Assembly (NCBI GenBank): GCA_035079385.1
Contig: JAVHKY010000008.1
Span: forward strand, 2,030,001 to 2,094,000
Length of the DNA stretch: 64,000 nucleotides
Direction of reading: 5' to 3'
Source of the DNA: Aspidiotus rigidus
Lineage: Eukaryota; Arthropoda; Insecta; Hemiptera; Diaspididae
Part shown: one piece after another, positions 1 through 11,833 of the stretch
Layout: every line of letters begins with the position of its first letter
Position numbering within the stretch: position 1 is the first letter of the stretch
Notes under the pieces: generated by a model
The model's database searches: none
What the model was told of the DNA's origin: nothing
The model's input: the letters and a program-made list of their open reading frames with translations, nothing else
Position numbers and translations under genes: made by a program

Positions 1-3000
1 AAAGAATCACTTTCATCGTATCCAGACGCCAAGTCAGTGTAATTATAAAACTTAGGCGCTCTCTTCTTCTTCTTTCTTTTAACACTGACACCTCCCTGCA
101 AAACGAAAAAATTGATGTTAGTTTCACGCTAAACATGAAAGTACACAACAATCAACCATCTAGAATGGAACTCACATATTTTTCTTCAAAATGTTGCGCT
201 AAACGTTTGACATCATTTTCATCTTCCTCTGGTTCTTCTACTGATCCATTCACTTGGTGTTGTTCTCTTTCCAGGCGACGTTTCCTCTTCTGTGTAGCAA
301 AATTTTAAAAATATAATCGTTGAAAAGTGGAAAATCATACAAATTCATTATCAATTTGAAGGCTAACTATGATACACCATCCAGAAAAGTTTTTTCTTAT
401 CCACAAAAATGTAAAATAATGTGGATACCTCGTATAAGCTGTAGATGAACTTGGAACTATGAAGATTCAAAAAACGGGCCCACTTGCTCCACTCGTTGTC
501 TCCTACAGCTCAGTATATAAGCCTAGGTAAGTTACGAACCTACAGTTCAAGACTAGCACAGAAGAACACGGGAATAGGAGCCTCGCAAAATCGCAAAATT
601 TTCCTAGATCCAAGAGTCACTATCCTTAAGGAGGAGAGGGGTTGGGGACTCGCAGAATTCAAATTTTGTCTTGGAATTTTAAATTAGGTTAGGGGTAAAG
701 GGAAGACATGAAACATATCAAAAACGTATGAACAAAGAGATTCCCATCAAACAGGATCCCTGAGTTAATGAATGCAACTCCGTGCTGCTAATGACGTAGG
801 CTGCGAGTTTTTGGGCCACGTGTGCCACTCGAGGAAAGAGCAGCTCTGAAGTACGATGAAACAGCCCCGATGAAAAATAAAGCGACTTTTGGGAGAGAGA
901 GAAAAAAAAAACTAGATATAGATCAATCAGCAAAAATAGTTGTTTCTAAACAACGCCAAGAATGCCCTTTCTGCTGATTCTCACTTACATTTGGGCGATG
1001 TGCCACGAATTTCAATCGTGAGCTACCGAACTGAATGTACTACATATGCCACTCCTGGCAACACTGAAAATTTCCAGTAATTGCGTCGCCAACGAGCCTT
1101 GGTCCCCTAAATTTGGTATGTTCCCTCATGAAAGCATCATAAGTTGCTTTTGGCATGAGCTTTCCACACACGAGCCGCATTACCTTTCACTATGAGATCG
1201 ACCAACGTTCCAATAGTGAGAAGACGGATTCTTAAGACATTCATATCGATCTTTCGTCATATTGTGATTACGTCACGGTAGTTTTGATCTGTTGTCAAAA
1301 TTTGTGAGTCATTCTTCCACCATCGCAGGCCAGTTTTCCAAGCACAGTTATTCTCTTCAATCTCGAAGGGTGAGTTTCTTCCGTCACGAGAATTCAACCA
1401 ATGTAAGCGATTGTTTGTTTACTAGAGGGCGTTGCAAAATTAGCTGCACGGGTGAAAACGAAGGTGATCCTAGGTACTTTTGATTAAATAAGAACGTTGT
1501 AGCCTTTAAAGTGGGAAAATCCAACACGTAATGGTTTGTCAAGTAATGAACTTTAGGGCAACTTTTCTCCATTACGTTCAAGTCGATTAAATGAATTCAA
1601 AGTTTGCTGTACTTTAGTAGACAAATTTTCTGGTGACGTCAAAATTGTAAATCGATATCATCTACGTGAGGCTTACAAGTATCTTGATTGTTATAAGAAA
1701 AACACAGAGAGTAAAGATCATTGTGTTACGAACAGTAAATAAATAATAATTTCCTAGGAACCAAAAGTTGATGAACGAGTGCTAGCAAGGCTGGAAACCT
1801 TCAAGATTATTTGTAAAGGTTCTTTCGGATTCCGGATGTTAGTGAGAAAAAAGGAGATCTCGAAAAAGAAGAGGAGATCCGGATTCTAGCAGGGAACCTG
1901 TTCTATAGAGGGTTATTTCGAAAGATTTGCCTTACGCCGTATGATGTCCGGCCAAAATGAAAATGTTCTAAGTCCTAGCAAAAATGGTGCAAGCGCCCCC
2001 CCCCCTTATCATATACAGCTCAAAGGTTGGACTTGGAAAAAATTCGATGTTCGAGCCATAATACAAATATATTGTAGGAGGGGAACTTGGAAAAATATGA
2101 CCTCCGAGGTATATTATAATAAAAGGAAACTCGGGCTCCTCGCTGCCATTGTAAAAATTGCAATGGTATCTAAATGTTTTTGAAAGATCCCTTATTATTC
2201 GCTCTTTTAAGAGTGTATCCTCTATCTCCAATCGGGAACAAAAATTATGAAGAATCCCGATCTTTTGGGTTCTGGATCTTGGAAAAGAAGAGAAGATCCA
2301 GAATTTTATTTTCCAATTCAAGTATGAGCTTTAGAAAAAATTGTTCATGACAAAAAATATTCGTTTCAGAATTCTCTACAACTTTGATTCTTACACTGTT
2401 CTTGATTAAAAGTCAAATAACTTCAGAAAATACGTTTGAACTAACGCATGTATTTGGTCCATAAGAAAAAAATCCATGATCACCTTTGTAACTAGCGCTA
2501 CCTAGTGTAGGTTACGCCGCCTATGATCTTTGCTCCCCTTTTCCCGGGATGGAAAGTTTAAGCCGTCAATGCTTAAGTCAAAGCCAAAGCTGATTTTTGA
2601 ACAGCTTAGAAGTCGCTTAAGCCTAAGCTGTTCCCAATATTCATTAAGCCAAAAGCCAGTCATTGAGCAGCAGCTCAATGAACTTGATAGATCTTTTTTT
2701 CTTTCTTCAATCAAGAGAAAATGATCGCCCTTTTCGAGGGAATCATGATGCAAAGTGCCCATTGCTCTAGATTTATATTTTGGATTAGTTCTACTTTCTG
2801 ACAGTAGTCAGTACTGCAGCCCGCAGCTTCACAGCAGGCGCTGCAGTGCTGCATGCATTTGTGTGATCTTGTTAATTATCGAGAGGGAATGTGATTGATT
2901 AGTCCATTTCATTTTAAAGGGAAAAAAAAATCAATTAAGCTCTAAGCTGTTCGCCGCTAAGCTGCCAAAAGCCAAAAGCTAAGTTGTTTGAATTCATGGA

Positions 3001-6000
3001 ATAACTTATAGGCCTAAGTCAAAGTCTAAGCTGTTTGCAAACCGCTTTCCATCTCTGCTCTTTTCATGAGTCAGGTTTATAAACATCAGAACGGGTACTC
3101 TTGTCAACCGTAATTGATTTTGGGGCAGAGGAAATTCGTCGATTGCAAATCAACCATGATCATCTCATATATACGTAGGGCTACCAATAGTTGGAATTCC
3201 AGTGCTGCCATGAGTACGGATTTATCCGTTTTGTACGGATTTTTGGACCCGGTAAAAAACTAAAAAAGTACGGATTTTTTACGGATTTTCGTTAAAATCT
3301 TGTTTTAGTACGGATTTTTTCAGTTTTAACCTTCCGGAGCCGAATAATATCACTCCGGAGCCGTTATTCGCCCGGAGCCAGTTCATTCCGTTCCGGAGTC
3401 AATTTATCCTGCTCCGGAACCGGTTTATTTTGCTCCGGAGCCGGTTCATCATGTTCCGCTGCCGGTTAAAATCCGTAAAAATCTGTACTTACGATACGGG
3501 GGGGAAAAAAATTATCCGGATTTGCAGAAATACATGTATCACATGGCAGCACTGGAATTCCAAGTTTAATCGCTTCTGTATAAGGCTTTTAATATTGTGC
3601 GGGTTGCATATTTTATCAAATCTCGCTGGAGGGCAAACGATGACTTCAAACTTATTTGTTTCGATAATTTTGAGTAAGTTCTTAAAAAACTTGGTCGAAT
3701 TGAAATAAAGTCGAGTATTTCTAGCACTGAATTTTATTCTTAACCACTAACATCGTTTTTATAGAAAGTAGACGTATGAGATATGGATGAAATTTTGAAA
3801 ATTCAGTATTCAAGGGAAAAAATTCAAAAGAAAGCTTGTAATACTTGTATTTTAATAAATACTAACACATTTGGGAAAGAATTCACTGAAATTATCGAAA
3901 TAGATCAATTTTAAGTCATTGTTTGTCCTCCAGCGAGATTTGATGAAGTATTATGCAATTTGCAGAACAATAAAAGCCTTATCCGAGATAATTTTCTCTA
4001 CACTCTTCTCACACGAATATATCTGAGCGTCTTGATGAGTAAAAAAAAGAAGAGAATTGTCCCAATTAAAGAACCAGATACAGGGCAAACTACACGTTAT
4101 TCTTATGGATATTGCAATTTACGACAAAAAAATCCAAAATAGGTACATCCGATAGAAATTCGTAAGGGAGATAGATGTTCCATAGAAGTTTTCAATCTAT
4201 TAAAAAATAATGACAGAAAATTGAAAATCTGCATAAGAAACAATGTTATTTGCCCTTCAATCCAAATTTACACTTATCACAGTTTGGTGAACTCATAACA
4301 ATGGACAATACAATATTGGTGGTCGCAAAAGGGTCGAAGCAACCCTTCTGAAGAATTGCTTCATTATAATGCGAAATTGACCAAATGCACCGCTCCACGC
4401 TCGTAGCCGCAACTAGTGAAACAAAATAATGGCGTTCCTCGCAATGGCGCGAGCACTGATACAACACTGTATGTTCATCTGCCACAAAATTTCGAGACAA
4501 AATAATACACGCACTAGTTCAACTCAGTCAGAATAATTATTCAGTAGGCGCGAGAAGAAAAAAAAATATTCTTTCGGATACGAGATACGTTCGCTCTTCA
4601 AACGCCGGCAGCAAACTCAGCTGCTACAGAGAGAGGACGAGATGAAATGAGGTGGAGAGGGAGGCGGAGTAAAAATCTTCGTACACTTAAACTATTCCTC
4701 GCTACTCATGTTGTACCGTCAACGCAACTTAATTCCTCCTGCATGACAACATTGTTACGTTTCGAAGCGCAAATATGACAAGTAGCTACACGAAAAAGTA
4801 CAGTACGAATGTAATAAGATGTGGTGATTGTGCGTACAACGATCGCGTTCTCGCGTCGATGACAACGACGAGACGGACGAGAAGCCGCTCTCGATCATCG
4901 GAGACTTTGGTCGAGTGTCGACCGAGTCACAAGTACACGACCGCCGCCACAAATATAAACACGCCGATACCTTGGGTGAATGAAAAGCTACACGGTGGAA
5001 ATGAAGAGAAAAAAACGCGGGGAATCGGGATTATAATACAAGTCGCGCGTTACGCCCATCAACGAAGAACCTCCCACATTGATCTATTCTCCTAATACCG
5101 ATGACACGAACCGAGGTGATAATTTCGGCTTCGCACACGTAACAATCACGCGTAACGAATAAAATCGTGCACGACGACTTAAGTCGCGCGAACGCCTCAC
5201 CTTAGATCATTTATTTCACTAAAATAAAATCGCGTATTCCTGAAATTTTTCGTAAAATTTTGAATTTGAACCGGCGTCTCCGCGGCCTTTCTAGCAAATA
5301 ACGACACGAAAGTCACGCTAGACGCTTTCCCGCCAAAATGGGATAAACCTCCGCTTCACCGGTCGACCTGACGACTGATCGACGAAAATGCTGCACAGCG
5401 AGTAATTAACATTTGGGGACCAAAATAATTCGGCTATACGAATAATAAACGAGTACTGGAATGCCTAAGATTGTACTATTTGCGACCCTCAAAACATTAT
5501 CGAAAGAACATTTCGACTGCATAATAATAGGTACATACATCCTATAAAATAACGTTCGCTCGGCTCCGCTACTCACACCGTACGGTCCGCAATGCATTCT
5601 TACACGGAACCTTCAATAATCGGAAAAACTAAACACGAATATTTTGACTGTCACCAGTAAAAACATTCACGAGTTGTAAAATGCGGCAATAATTAGTCAA
5701 TTACATTATTTGTGGAAATCGTAGGGTGCAGCTGAGGGAGGGGAGAAACTTCCGATCGAAAAAATTCAATAAACAATGCGCTTATGTGCGAAATAGAACT
5801 CAACTTGAGATATCGTGCAGCACCGTTGCTCAATTGTCAATCCCAAGCAATAGACTGAAACCCCTAACAACACATCATCATGTTAGACCTTCGCTTTGGT
5901 AGTTCGAAAAATACAATGAACTGACGACAAATATTAAACATCGCCAAGATCGCACAGCGAGGAAAAATTAGAAACAGTGAAATGCTGAGCTTCACAGAAT

Positions 6001-6697
6001 CTCATATGGTTACGTCGAATACGACGAATAATTTTGAGTAGAATTCACGGATGTAGAAAAAATCTTACGAGCTACGAGTCAAAAATTTTAATTACAAAAC
6101 AAGTTCAGAATGGCTCGATGTACTCTCAACTACCAGAGTATCTAGTAACCACTGTAAGTTCCTTTCACAAATCGCGCAGCCATCAAAGAACACGGACTTA
6201 AAAGTCCAAAGTGTTCGCTAAATTACGGTGAATTTTCATATTTGCCCAAACATCGAATAACACATTTTAACTGACATCAATAGGGCAATATGGCGTCTTA
6301 GGATTTTGAGACGGCAAACTGTGAACACACGGCGACGGATGTTATAGTTTTAAATGTCTTTTCTTATAGTTTATGAATTAGTGTTACCGATCAGAATACT
6401 AAGGAACTGTACAGGTCAATTGAAGATCCAAAAACGATGGCTATACATCGTCTACCATTCCTACACTTCCCAAATAGAGCTAACCACAAATTGATAATGC
6501 CTTTATGAATTTTTGAAACTGTCGATATTACTCACCTCCTCGACGATGAGCGAATTATAATTAAATACTGAACAGCTTTCTTCATCGGGCTCTTTCAACG
6601 TCAGAGTTAACCTAATAGTAGGCGAAGTATACTTCTTTTTAATCGGAGCTTTTTCATCTTTGGTTGACTTCTGTTCAGCATTATTATCGACGGACAT
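1..6697 (-). CDS. UBN: Ubinuclein/yemanuclein homologue, N-terminal part (runs off the left edge)
   Basis: Ubinucleins are subunits of the HIRA histone-chaperone complex that deposits H3.3 independently of replication; they act in the nucleus. Three coding exons are visible on the minus strand: 6697-6536 (ATG to GAG|gtgagt, 54 codons), 289-176 (acag| to TAT|gtgagt, 38 codons) and 95-1 (tgcag| to window edge). All junctions are phase 0 or keep the frame. Exon 1 carries IRLTLTLKEPDEESC, matching the N-terminal ITLTLFEPD-type block of ubinucleins. Exons 2 and 3 join as LAQHFEEKY|GGVSVKRKKKK followed by YTDLASGYDESDSF, the Hpc2-related HRD block that contacts HIRA (family form: FEEKYG, then GYGYDESDSF). 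Intron 1 is about 6.2 kb and repeat-rich. The C-terminal two thirds lie outside the window. An extra small exon inside intron 1 cannot be excluded. Family assignment is from remembered motifs but is strong because two separate conserved blocks occur in the right order. Confidence 0.5.
2544..3057. mobile_element. hAT-like MITE with 13 bp TIRs and 8 bp TSD
   Basis: The left end CCGGGATGGAAAG (2544-2556) matches the inverted right end CAGAGATGGAAAG (3057-3045) at 11 of 13 positions. Flanking direct repeats are cccttttc (2536-2543) and ctcttttc (3058-3065), 7 of 8 identical, the TSD length typical of hAT transposons. The interior holds many copies of AAGCTNA / AAGCCAAAAGCC in both orientations and no transposase. 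It sits in intron 1 of the ubinuclein gene. A non-autonomous, aged copy is inferred. Confidence 0.5.
3201..3553. mobile_element. hAT-like MITE with CCGGAGCC-type internal tandem repeats
   Basis: AGTGCTGCCATG at 3201-3212 is mirrored by CATGGCAGCACT ending at 3553. Both ends are flanked by the palindromic octamer GGAATTCC (3193-3200 and 3554-3561), compatible with an 8 bp hAT-type TSD, although the palindrome leaves the exact border ambiguous by two bases. Inside, tacggattttt units (about 3214-3320) are followed by roughly seven diverged units beginning (t)CCGGAGCCG, spaced about 20-25 bp (3332-3470). No coding capacity was seen. Confidence 0.5.
3580..3982. mobile_element. Long-TIR MITE, about 100 bp arms
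   Basis: The left arm starts ATAAGGCTTTTA (3580) and includes TCAAATCTCGCTGGAGG (near 3617-3634). The right arm contains the reverse complement, CCTCCAGCGAGATTTGA (near 3929-3945), and ends TAAAAGCCTTAT (3982). The arms align for about 100 bp with scattered mismatches. No clear TSD and no ORF. Family unknown; a Mutator-like or fold-back element is possible. Confidence 0.5.
4540..5660. other. CpG-richer block in ubinuclein intron 1, no gene recognised
   Basis: Compared with its surroundings this stretch is rich in CG dinucleotides (for example cgcgcgttacgcc, gtcgcgcgaacgcc, ggtcgacctgacg). Overlapping ORFs on both strands at 4755-5095 have no recognisable domain and look like by-products of composition. 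It could be an intronic regulatory element, an alternative promoter or a distinct old insertion; the sequence alone does not decide. Confidence 0.5.
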
Positions 6698-7270
6698 TAT
6701 ACGAACACAATTTAATTAATGAACTGCACAAATTCATCCCGTTAAAATGGACAAACTTTCAGTTAGCATTCACATGTCGCCATCCAACAATCAACTGTTT
6801 TTACAGGGAGTATAGAGTCAAATTCTGCTTCACTAACTGATAAAAGATTATCAACAATTTTTCCAGCGTAAACATTCTTTGGATTTAGCGGTTCGACCGT
6901 GACCTGTGAGTTATGGACGTGAGTCGTGACGTGATTATGACGACATGTTCATAAGTTACAAAATGATGAAAATCAATGAAATAGAGGTTCTTGTAAATGG
7001 AAACAAAGGTACCATTACCTTTTTATGAATAAGAGGTCAAAGAATTTGTACAAAGTTTCGCCGTTTTGGTTTTTATTTGGGGATCAGTACTTCAGTACTC
7101 TCTATAAAACTGATTCTAGCTTCAGTGCAATCAAACTGTACAAAGTCCATTAGAGTTTGATCGCTGTGACAGCTAGACTCAGGTCTCTGAAGGTGAATTT
7201 TCAATAATTAAGAAAGAACACATTGTGGTAAGAAGATACACGTACGCTTTATCAAACAGCAACGTCATTG
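6698..7270. promoter_or_regulatory. Upstream region of the ubinuclein gene (inferred)
   Basis: This is the stretch immediately 5' of the ubinuclein ATG on the minus strand. It is inferred to hold the promoter and 5'UTR by position only. I see no convincing TATA box or initiator and mark no start site. No ORF of note. Confidence 0.5.
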
Positions 7271-7274
7271 GTCG

Positions 7275-7569
7275 GTATTCGCATGAGGACACAAAGTAGG
7301 CGCCCTCTATGAAAACTGTGGTGGCCATTTTTGGAAGCTGCCTGAAAAGGGGATGTTACAGAAAATTGTTGAAATCTTAATTTTTTCTTCTTTTAGGTTA
7401 TTCTATGAATGAAAATAATAAAAAAATGCTCTTACTACTCTTTTGTATTTTTCAATATTGACAAAGATACAGCCCGTTTTAGTTTTATACAGGCTTATGG
7501 CAATTTTTGCCGAATCCCCTTTTCGGGCACGACTCTAGCGCACCTACAGTTGTGTCCTCATGCGAATAA
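7275..7569. mobile_element. MITE with about 28 bp TIRs
   Basis: GTATTCGCATGAGGACACAA at 7275-7294 is mirrored by TTGTGTCCTCATGCGAATAAC at 7549-7569. The match continues inward as agtaggcgcc versus the inverse of gcgcacctac. Interior about 230 bp, no coding capacity. No TSD could be read with confidence. Confidence 0.5.
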
Positions 7570-7598
7570 CAATTTTGTGAATAATTAATTCTCACCCT

Positions 7599-7790
7599 CA
7601 GGAGTGTGGTGAGGGGGGTTTCTTGAAAATGAACCTTTTCAACACATTTTTAGGGGGGGCTTTTCCCCCCTTTTCTTCTATTTTTCTTTCTTTTTGCTTG
7701 TGAATTTTTTTTTGTGGGGGGGGGACAGGGGCGAGAATCTGATTTTTAGGGGGGGTCCCTCAGAGACTAAAGGGGGTCACCGCACCACTG
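7599..7790. mobile_element. hAT-like MITE, 192 bp, with 8 bp TSD
   Basis: The left end CAGGAGTGTGGTGAGGGGGG and inverted right end CAGTGGTGCGGTGACCCCC share the hAT-style CAG-GTG start. Flanks are ctcaccct (7591-7598) and ctcacccc (7791-7798), 7 of 8 identical. The interior is dominated by G/C homopolymers (ggggggg, cccccc). Non-autonomous. Confidence 0.5.
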
Positions 7791-7957
7791 CTCACCCCAC
7801 TGGAATTCTTTCCTCAACTTCACTGATTCTAGCACTACAAGAAATCTTTTGAGTGTTTTGATTCATTGGACTGCTCCAAAATTCATGGCTCTGAATGTTC
7901 CATGATGTTTGCGTTTTAAAAAAATGTTGGTGTTTCTCCCTACGGACATACCGGTCT

Positions 7958-8517
7958 ACCGGGTGGACCAGAAAGGTGTTGCCAGTTGAATGGGAGTTTG
8001 CGCTGAATTCACTCCAGCAAAAAAACGCGTAAATGTATACTTCAAATCTACAAAATTTGTATCTTGATTTTATCTTCAATTTGCGCCCCTACCCAACTTT
8101 CTACAAAGTTTTTCAGCCGAGTCACGGATCAATATAATATGTTAAAAATTGACCAATTTGCCAAAATTCTCAGAAATCAAAAATCGGTTAAATTTCCATA
8201 TTTTACTTGATTTAAAAGTAAAATTTAACGCTGATTCCGAAAAAAAATCTGAAGAACCCTATAAAGGTAAAAAGTGATGGAATTTTCAATTTCTTACTTC
8301 GGAAATCTTGGCAAATTGGTAAATGATTGGTACATTTTGGTCCATAACTTGGCTCAAAAAAACTGTAGAAAGTTGACTAGGGGCGCAAATTGAAGATAAA
8401 ATTGAGATACACATTTGTAGATTTGAATAATACATCTAACATTTCGCGTTTTTACGCTAGAACAGATTTAGTGCAAACTCCCATTCAACTGGTAACATCT
8501 TTCTGGTCCACCCGGTA
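7958..8517. mobile_element. Fold-back element, family F, copy 1
   Basis: The two halves are inverted copies. ACCGGGTGGACCAGAAAG (7958 on) reappears inverted as CTTTCTGGTCCACCCGGT (to 8517), and GAAGATAAAATTGAGATAC (8392 on) is the inverse of gtatcttgattttatcttc in the left arm (8060-8078). The arms are about 250 bp with moderate divergence around a short spacer near 8230-8280. A second copy lies at 17968-18551. No protein is encoded; transcripts would fold into a long hairpin. Confidence 0.5.
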
Positions 8518-8533
8518 TCTTTTCTTAGGAGTC

Positions 8534-8691
8534 CAAGGCTCAGATCCAGATCCCGAGATCCGTTTCCGAAACGGGATCTAAATCCGACTCTTTACTTTTG
8601 GAATCTCAGATCCAGATTCGAAAATATCCAGTTTTTTTTTTTTTTTTTTCTATGAGATCTGGACCCGATTTTAATTGGGATCATAGCCTTG
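8534..8691. repeat. GATCCAGATC-rich repeat with short CAAGGCT ends
   Basis: CAAGGCTCAGATCCAGATCC at the left and an inverted GGATCATAGCCTTG at the right bracket a block of agatcc/ggatct units and a run of about 20 T (around 8631-8650). Related GATC-rich text occurs at 1800-1900, 2230-2310 and 10960-11060, so this is a dispersed family. A hAT-type MITE is possible but no TSD was found. Confidence 0.5.
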
Positions 8692-8785
8692 CTTAGCTAC
8701 AAGCTATTTGTGAGAGGGGATTTGGTATAATGGAGGCTATCCTATAGTATACTGTATGTTAAGCCTGGTATGATGGTAATGAAGG

Positions 8786-9014
8786 TAAGGCACTATAGTA
8801 CGATAGGTACGCTGGACTGATAACACGGAGACGACTTTTAGGCTATAAGGTAGGAATATGGCTCGTGTAACGTCACGCGACAGCGAATGTAACCGATGGG
8901 TACCGACGACACTCGTCAGTTCCGCGACGTTACGTGAAACGTGTTTGTACCTTGTAACCTAAACGTGGTCCACGTGTTATCAGTCCAGCATACCTATCGT
9001 ACTATAGTGCCTTA
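8786..9014. mobile_element. MITE with 42 bp TIRs and 7-8 bp TSD
   Basis: TAAGGCACTATAGTACGATA at the left is matched by its inverse TATCGTACTATAGTGCCTTA at the right; similarity extends through CTGGACTGATAACACG, about 42 bp with one or two mismatches. The flanks repeat ATGAAGG (8779-8785 and 9015-9021). The interior is CpG-rich with further inverted segments (gtaacgtcacgcg versus cgcgacgttacgtg). The near-perfect arms suggest a recent insertion. Confidence 0.5.
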
Positions 9015-9021
9015 ATGAAGG

Positions 9022-11833
9022 CTATAATACAGGTTCCAAAATAGGAAGGTTAAATTTTTTGACGTCATTTTCGAGACGCAATTTTGTGTCGCAAATTTCA
9101 GGATGACTCCCAATCCTGAGATATATCCAAGTCAACATAACTTATTATGTAGTGGATGAAATTTTCGACATGTTTCACGTCCTTATTGGCTACCTCTCCC
9201 CGTTGTTGAAGATTGTAACCCCTCCTGACATTAGACTGGGAAAATTTTCCGTGGACCTTCACCTGGTTTAAAATCTCTTAGTTACGCCCCCTCCCCCTTG
9301 TGAATGATGATATTATACTAGATTTATCCTGGGCCTATACTAGGCTCACCCTGTAGAGTGATTATTAGACCTACACTATGCCTATACTAGACTATTTGGG
9401 CGATAAATGGGCCCGATATTCGAGACATCCATCATCCTCACTCAGGAGGAGACCTCCCTTTTTCAGAAAGGATCAAAGCATGTATCCCCCTCCTGCAGTC
9501 AAAGCAGACAAAAACACAGATCAAGAAGAAGATTTTTTCCGTGGTCAGATCAATGCTGGTAAAAACAAAATAAATTAAATTATTGGCACTATTGACCACC
9601 ATTAGAATTTTATTATTTTACTAGCGGTTGGCGGCGTGCCAGCTGTGTGTTGAGTAGATATCAGTGTTTTGTAAATATTTCGATTTTAACGGTAAGAGCT
9701 GACTTGACAGGTAAGGGCTGTATTGCAGCAAAAAACGGACCAATTCATCAATATTTTACCAGTCGCAATGATTAAGGAAATGGATGGACAGTAGGTAAAA
9801 AGTCTGCCATACCCCTGAAGGCTGAAGCATTATATCAGTCTGTATAGAGGCACTCAGTCGTTTCCCATGTGAGAATCCGAATGTAATTTTCCCAATTCTT
9901 TCCCGAACCCAGTACCTTTTCTTGGTAGTTTCAACTCTAACGACGATATTTACCTAATGTATGTATAGTTACTCATAGTTATCGTTCTCGAAAAACAAAA
10001 GAAGAGCGAATTTTCAAGAAATTATATTACATAAACATCTCCTTTTAAAATCAAAATTGGATACGTAAAACTTGAATAGTCTCTATAGATTCATACACAG
10101 CAACCGGTTTAAATGCTCTCTCTGTGTGAACTTGTGAAGACAATGATATTGAATACGCGTCAGTTAAAATACCAATAGTTCCCAAAATTCCTCCTAAAAA
10201 TCTGGCGTTGGGCTTATTCGAAAGGAAATTACAAGGGCTACAATTTTTGTTCTCTTCAATTTTTCATAAAAATGAGTTATACTCGAGTTATCACGATTCA
10301 ATTTTTAGAACTGCGCCGCTCAACGCGTTTGAATGGTTAGAACAACGCGCGTACCAAGAAGCAGTTTCAGTACTCGATAATGCCCGTTTTTTCTTAATTT
10401 TTTCGCCCCCTACTCCACCTTGAGGGAGTCAGAACGTCGAAATTTATTCAAAAACCTGACCCAAATGAAACAAAATTTTTCAAAAAAAATTCCAAGTCAA
10501 TAGGTGAAGGCGTTGACGTTTGTAACAATAAGTTTGATCAAAAAAAGTGTAAGAACAAAAATTGAAGAGCATCTCTTTTTCTATAAGATGCACTGGTACA
10601 TTGTCAATCTGTTGAATATTGAATTCAGAGGAAACGGGAGGGGAGGAAAACAGATGACGGACGCCTTTCTTACAGAGATGAATGAAATCCCATACAAAAA
10701 AAAAAAAGAAAAAAAGATCGGCAAAGAACTGAAACGTCTAAAAATCATGGTCTCTGCAAAAAAGACTTCTGCTCGATAGAGACCCTTTTTACATATTATT
10801 ATACGTCCTCAACAACATTCTCTAATTTTGCTCAAATAACAGTTATAACCAAAAAAATATCGTTTAAAGTCTATTGTGAATTAGGTATGTAATAACGGTC
10901 AATTGGTTATAACGGTTAACCAAAAAATAGTTCTGTTCTTGTTAGTATGCGCAAGCCCTGGTTTTGGGGTCTTAGATCCAGATCTGAAAAGATCCCTTCA
11001 ATCCAAAAAAATCCCATATTTTTTTTCTGCAAGATCCGGATCCAAAAAGAAAAGAAAAAGACCCTGTATTTTTTTTATTTGGACCACAGCTCTGTCGCAA
11101 ATTGCAATGCAACTTCTTACGCATTGTGAGGTACCAAAAAAGATCTAATTTTATTTAGGTTGTGACGTCACTCCTACTTTTCGGCGAATGGAGTATTGTG
11201 AAGTTGTGAAGAGCGAAATTTTTCCAAGATTCAAGGTCATTGTACGCAATCTCAGATTCAGACCCCAGAACAAAGCCATGAAACATACCAAAATCGAAAA
11301 TTACAGGAATATTGCGGAAATTTTCATTAGAAGTTTACGGCACTTGTAAACTTACTGTAATATTATACAATCCCTGTCCCTGTCGTCACGTCGTGTCGTC
11401 ATCCAGCCGTCACGTAACGTGAGTTTTGCAATATTTTTTATCACTGTGTGTAAAACCAGCCAACGGTAAACCGCGTAGCAAAATAATATCCCACTTACAA
11501 ATCATAAGAATCGCGGCGTTTTTTCGGTGCAATACTCATGCGCTTGTCCAGAGAAAATCCTGGAAACCTGTATCTCGTAATCTTCGTGATTTCGTAAAAT
11601 CGAACTACTCATCACAAAATGTAACTTACACTCCGATGAAATCTATTGTCACGATTTAACAAAGTGCTCGAAACATTCAAATTTCGGTTCATCGAAGCTA
11701 TCCATAAACGTATCGCAATTATCGTTCATCGAACGTGTAATTTTCATTATGTAACTACGTAATATTCAAATTTCGTGTGATCGCAACACGTTGAAGTTTT
11801 TCGAGCTATCTATGTGCATCTTTAACGTTGATC
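9022..11833. other. Intergenic region before menin, no gene recognised
   Basis: Contains diverged repeats: CTAGTATA/TAGGCCTA-type text at 9320-9400 and GATCC-rich text at 10960-11060. An open stretch at 9378-9578 ends in ATCAATGCTG|gtaaaa, which could mimic an exon but has no recognisable domain. The last few hundred bases (11400-11833) are the presumed menin promoter and 5'UTR by position only. Confidence 0.5.

Noticed and set aside
4755..5095. Overlapping ORFs on both strands
   Set aside because: Open in both directions because of CpG-rich composition; no family resemblance or splice support.
9378..9578. 66-residue ORF with a donor-like end as an exon
   Set aside because: No recognisable domain and no partner exon in phase was found nearby.
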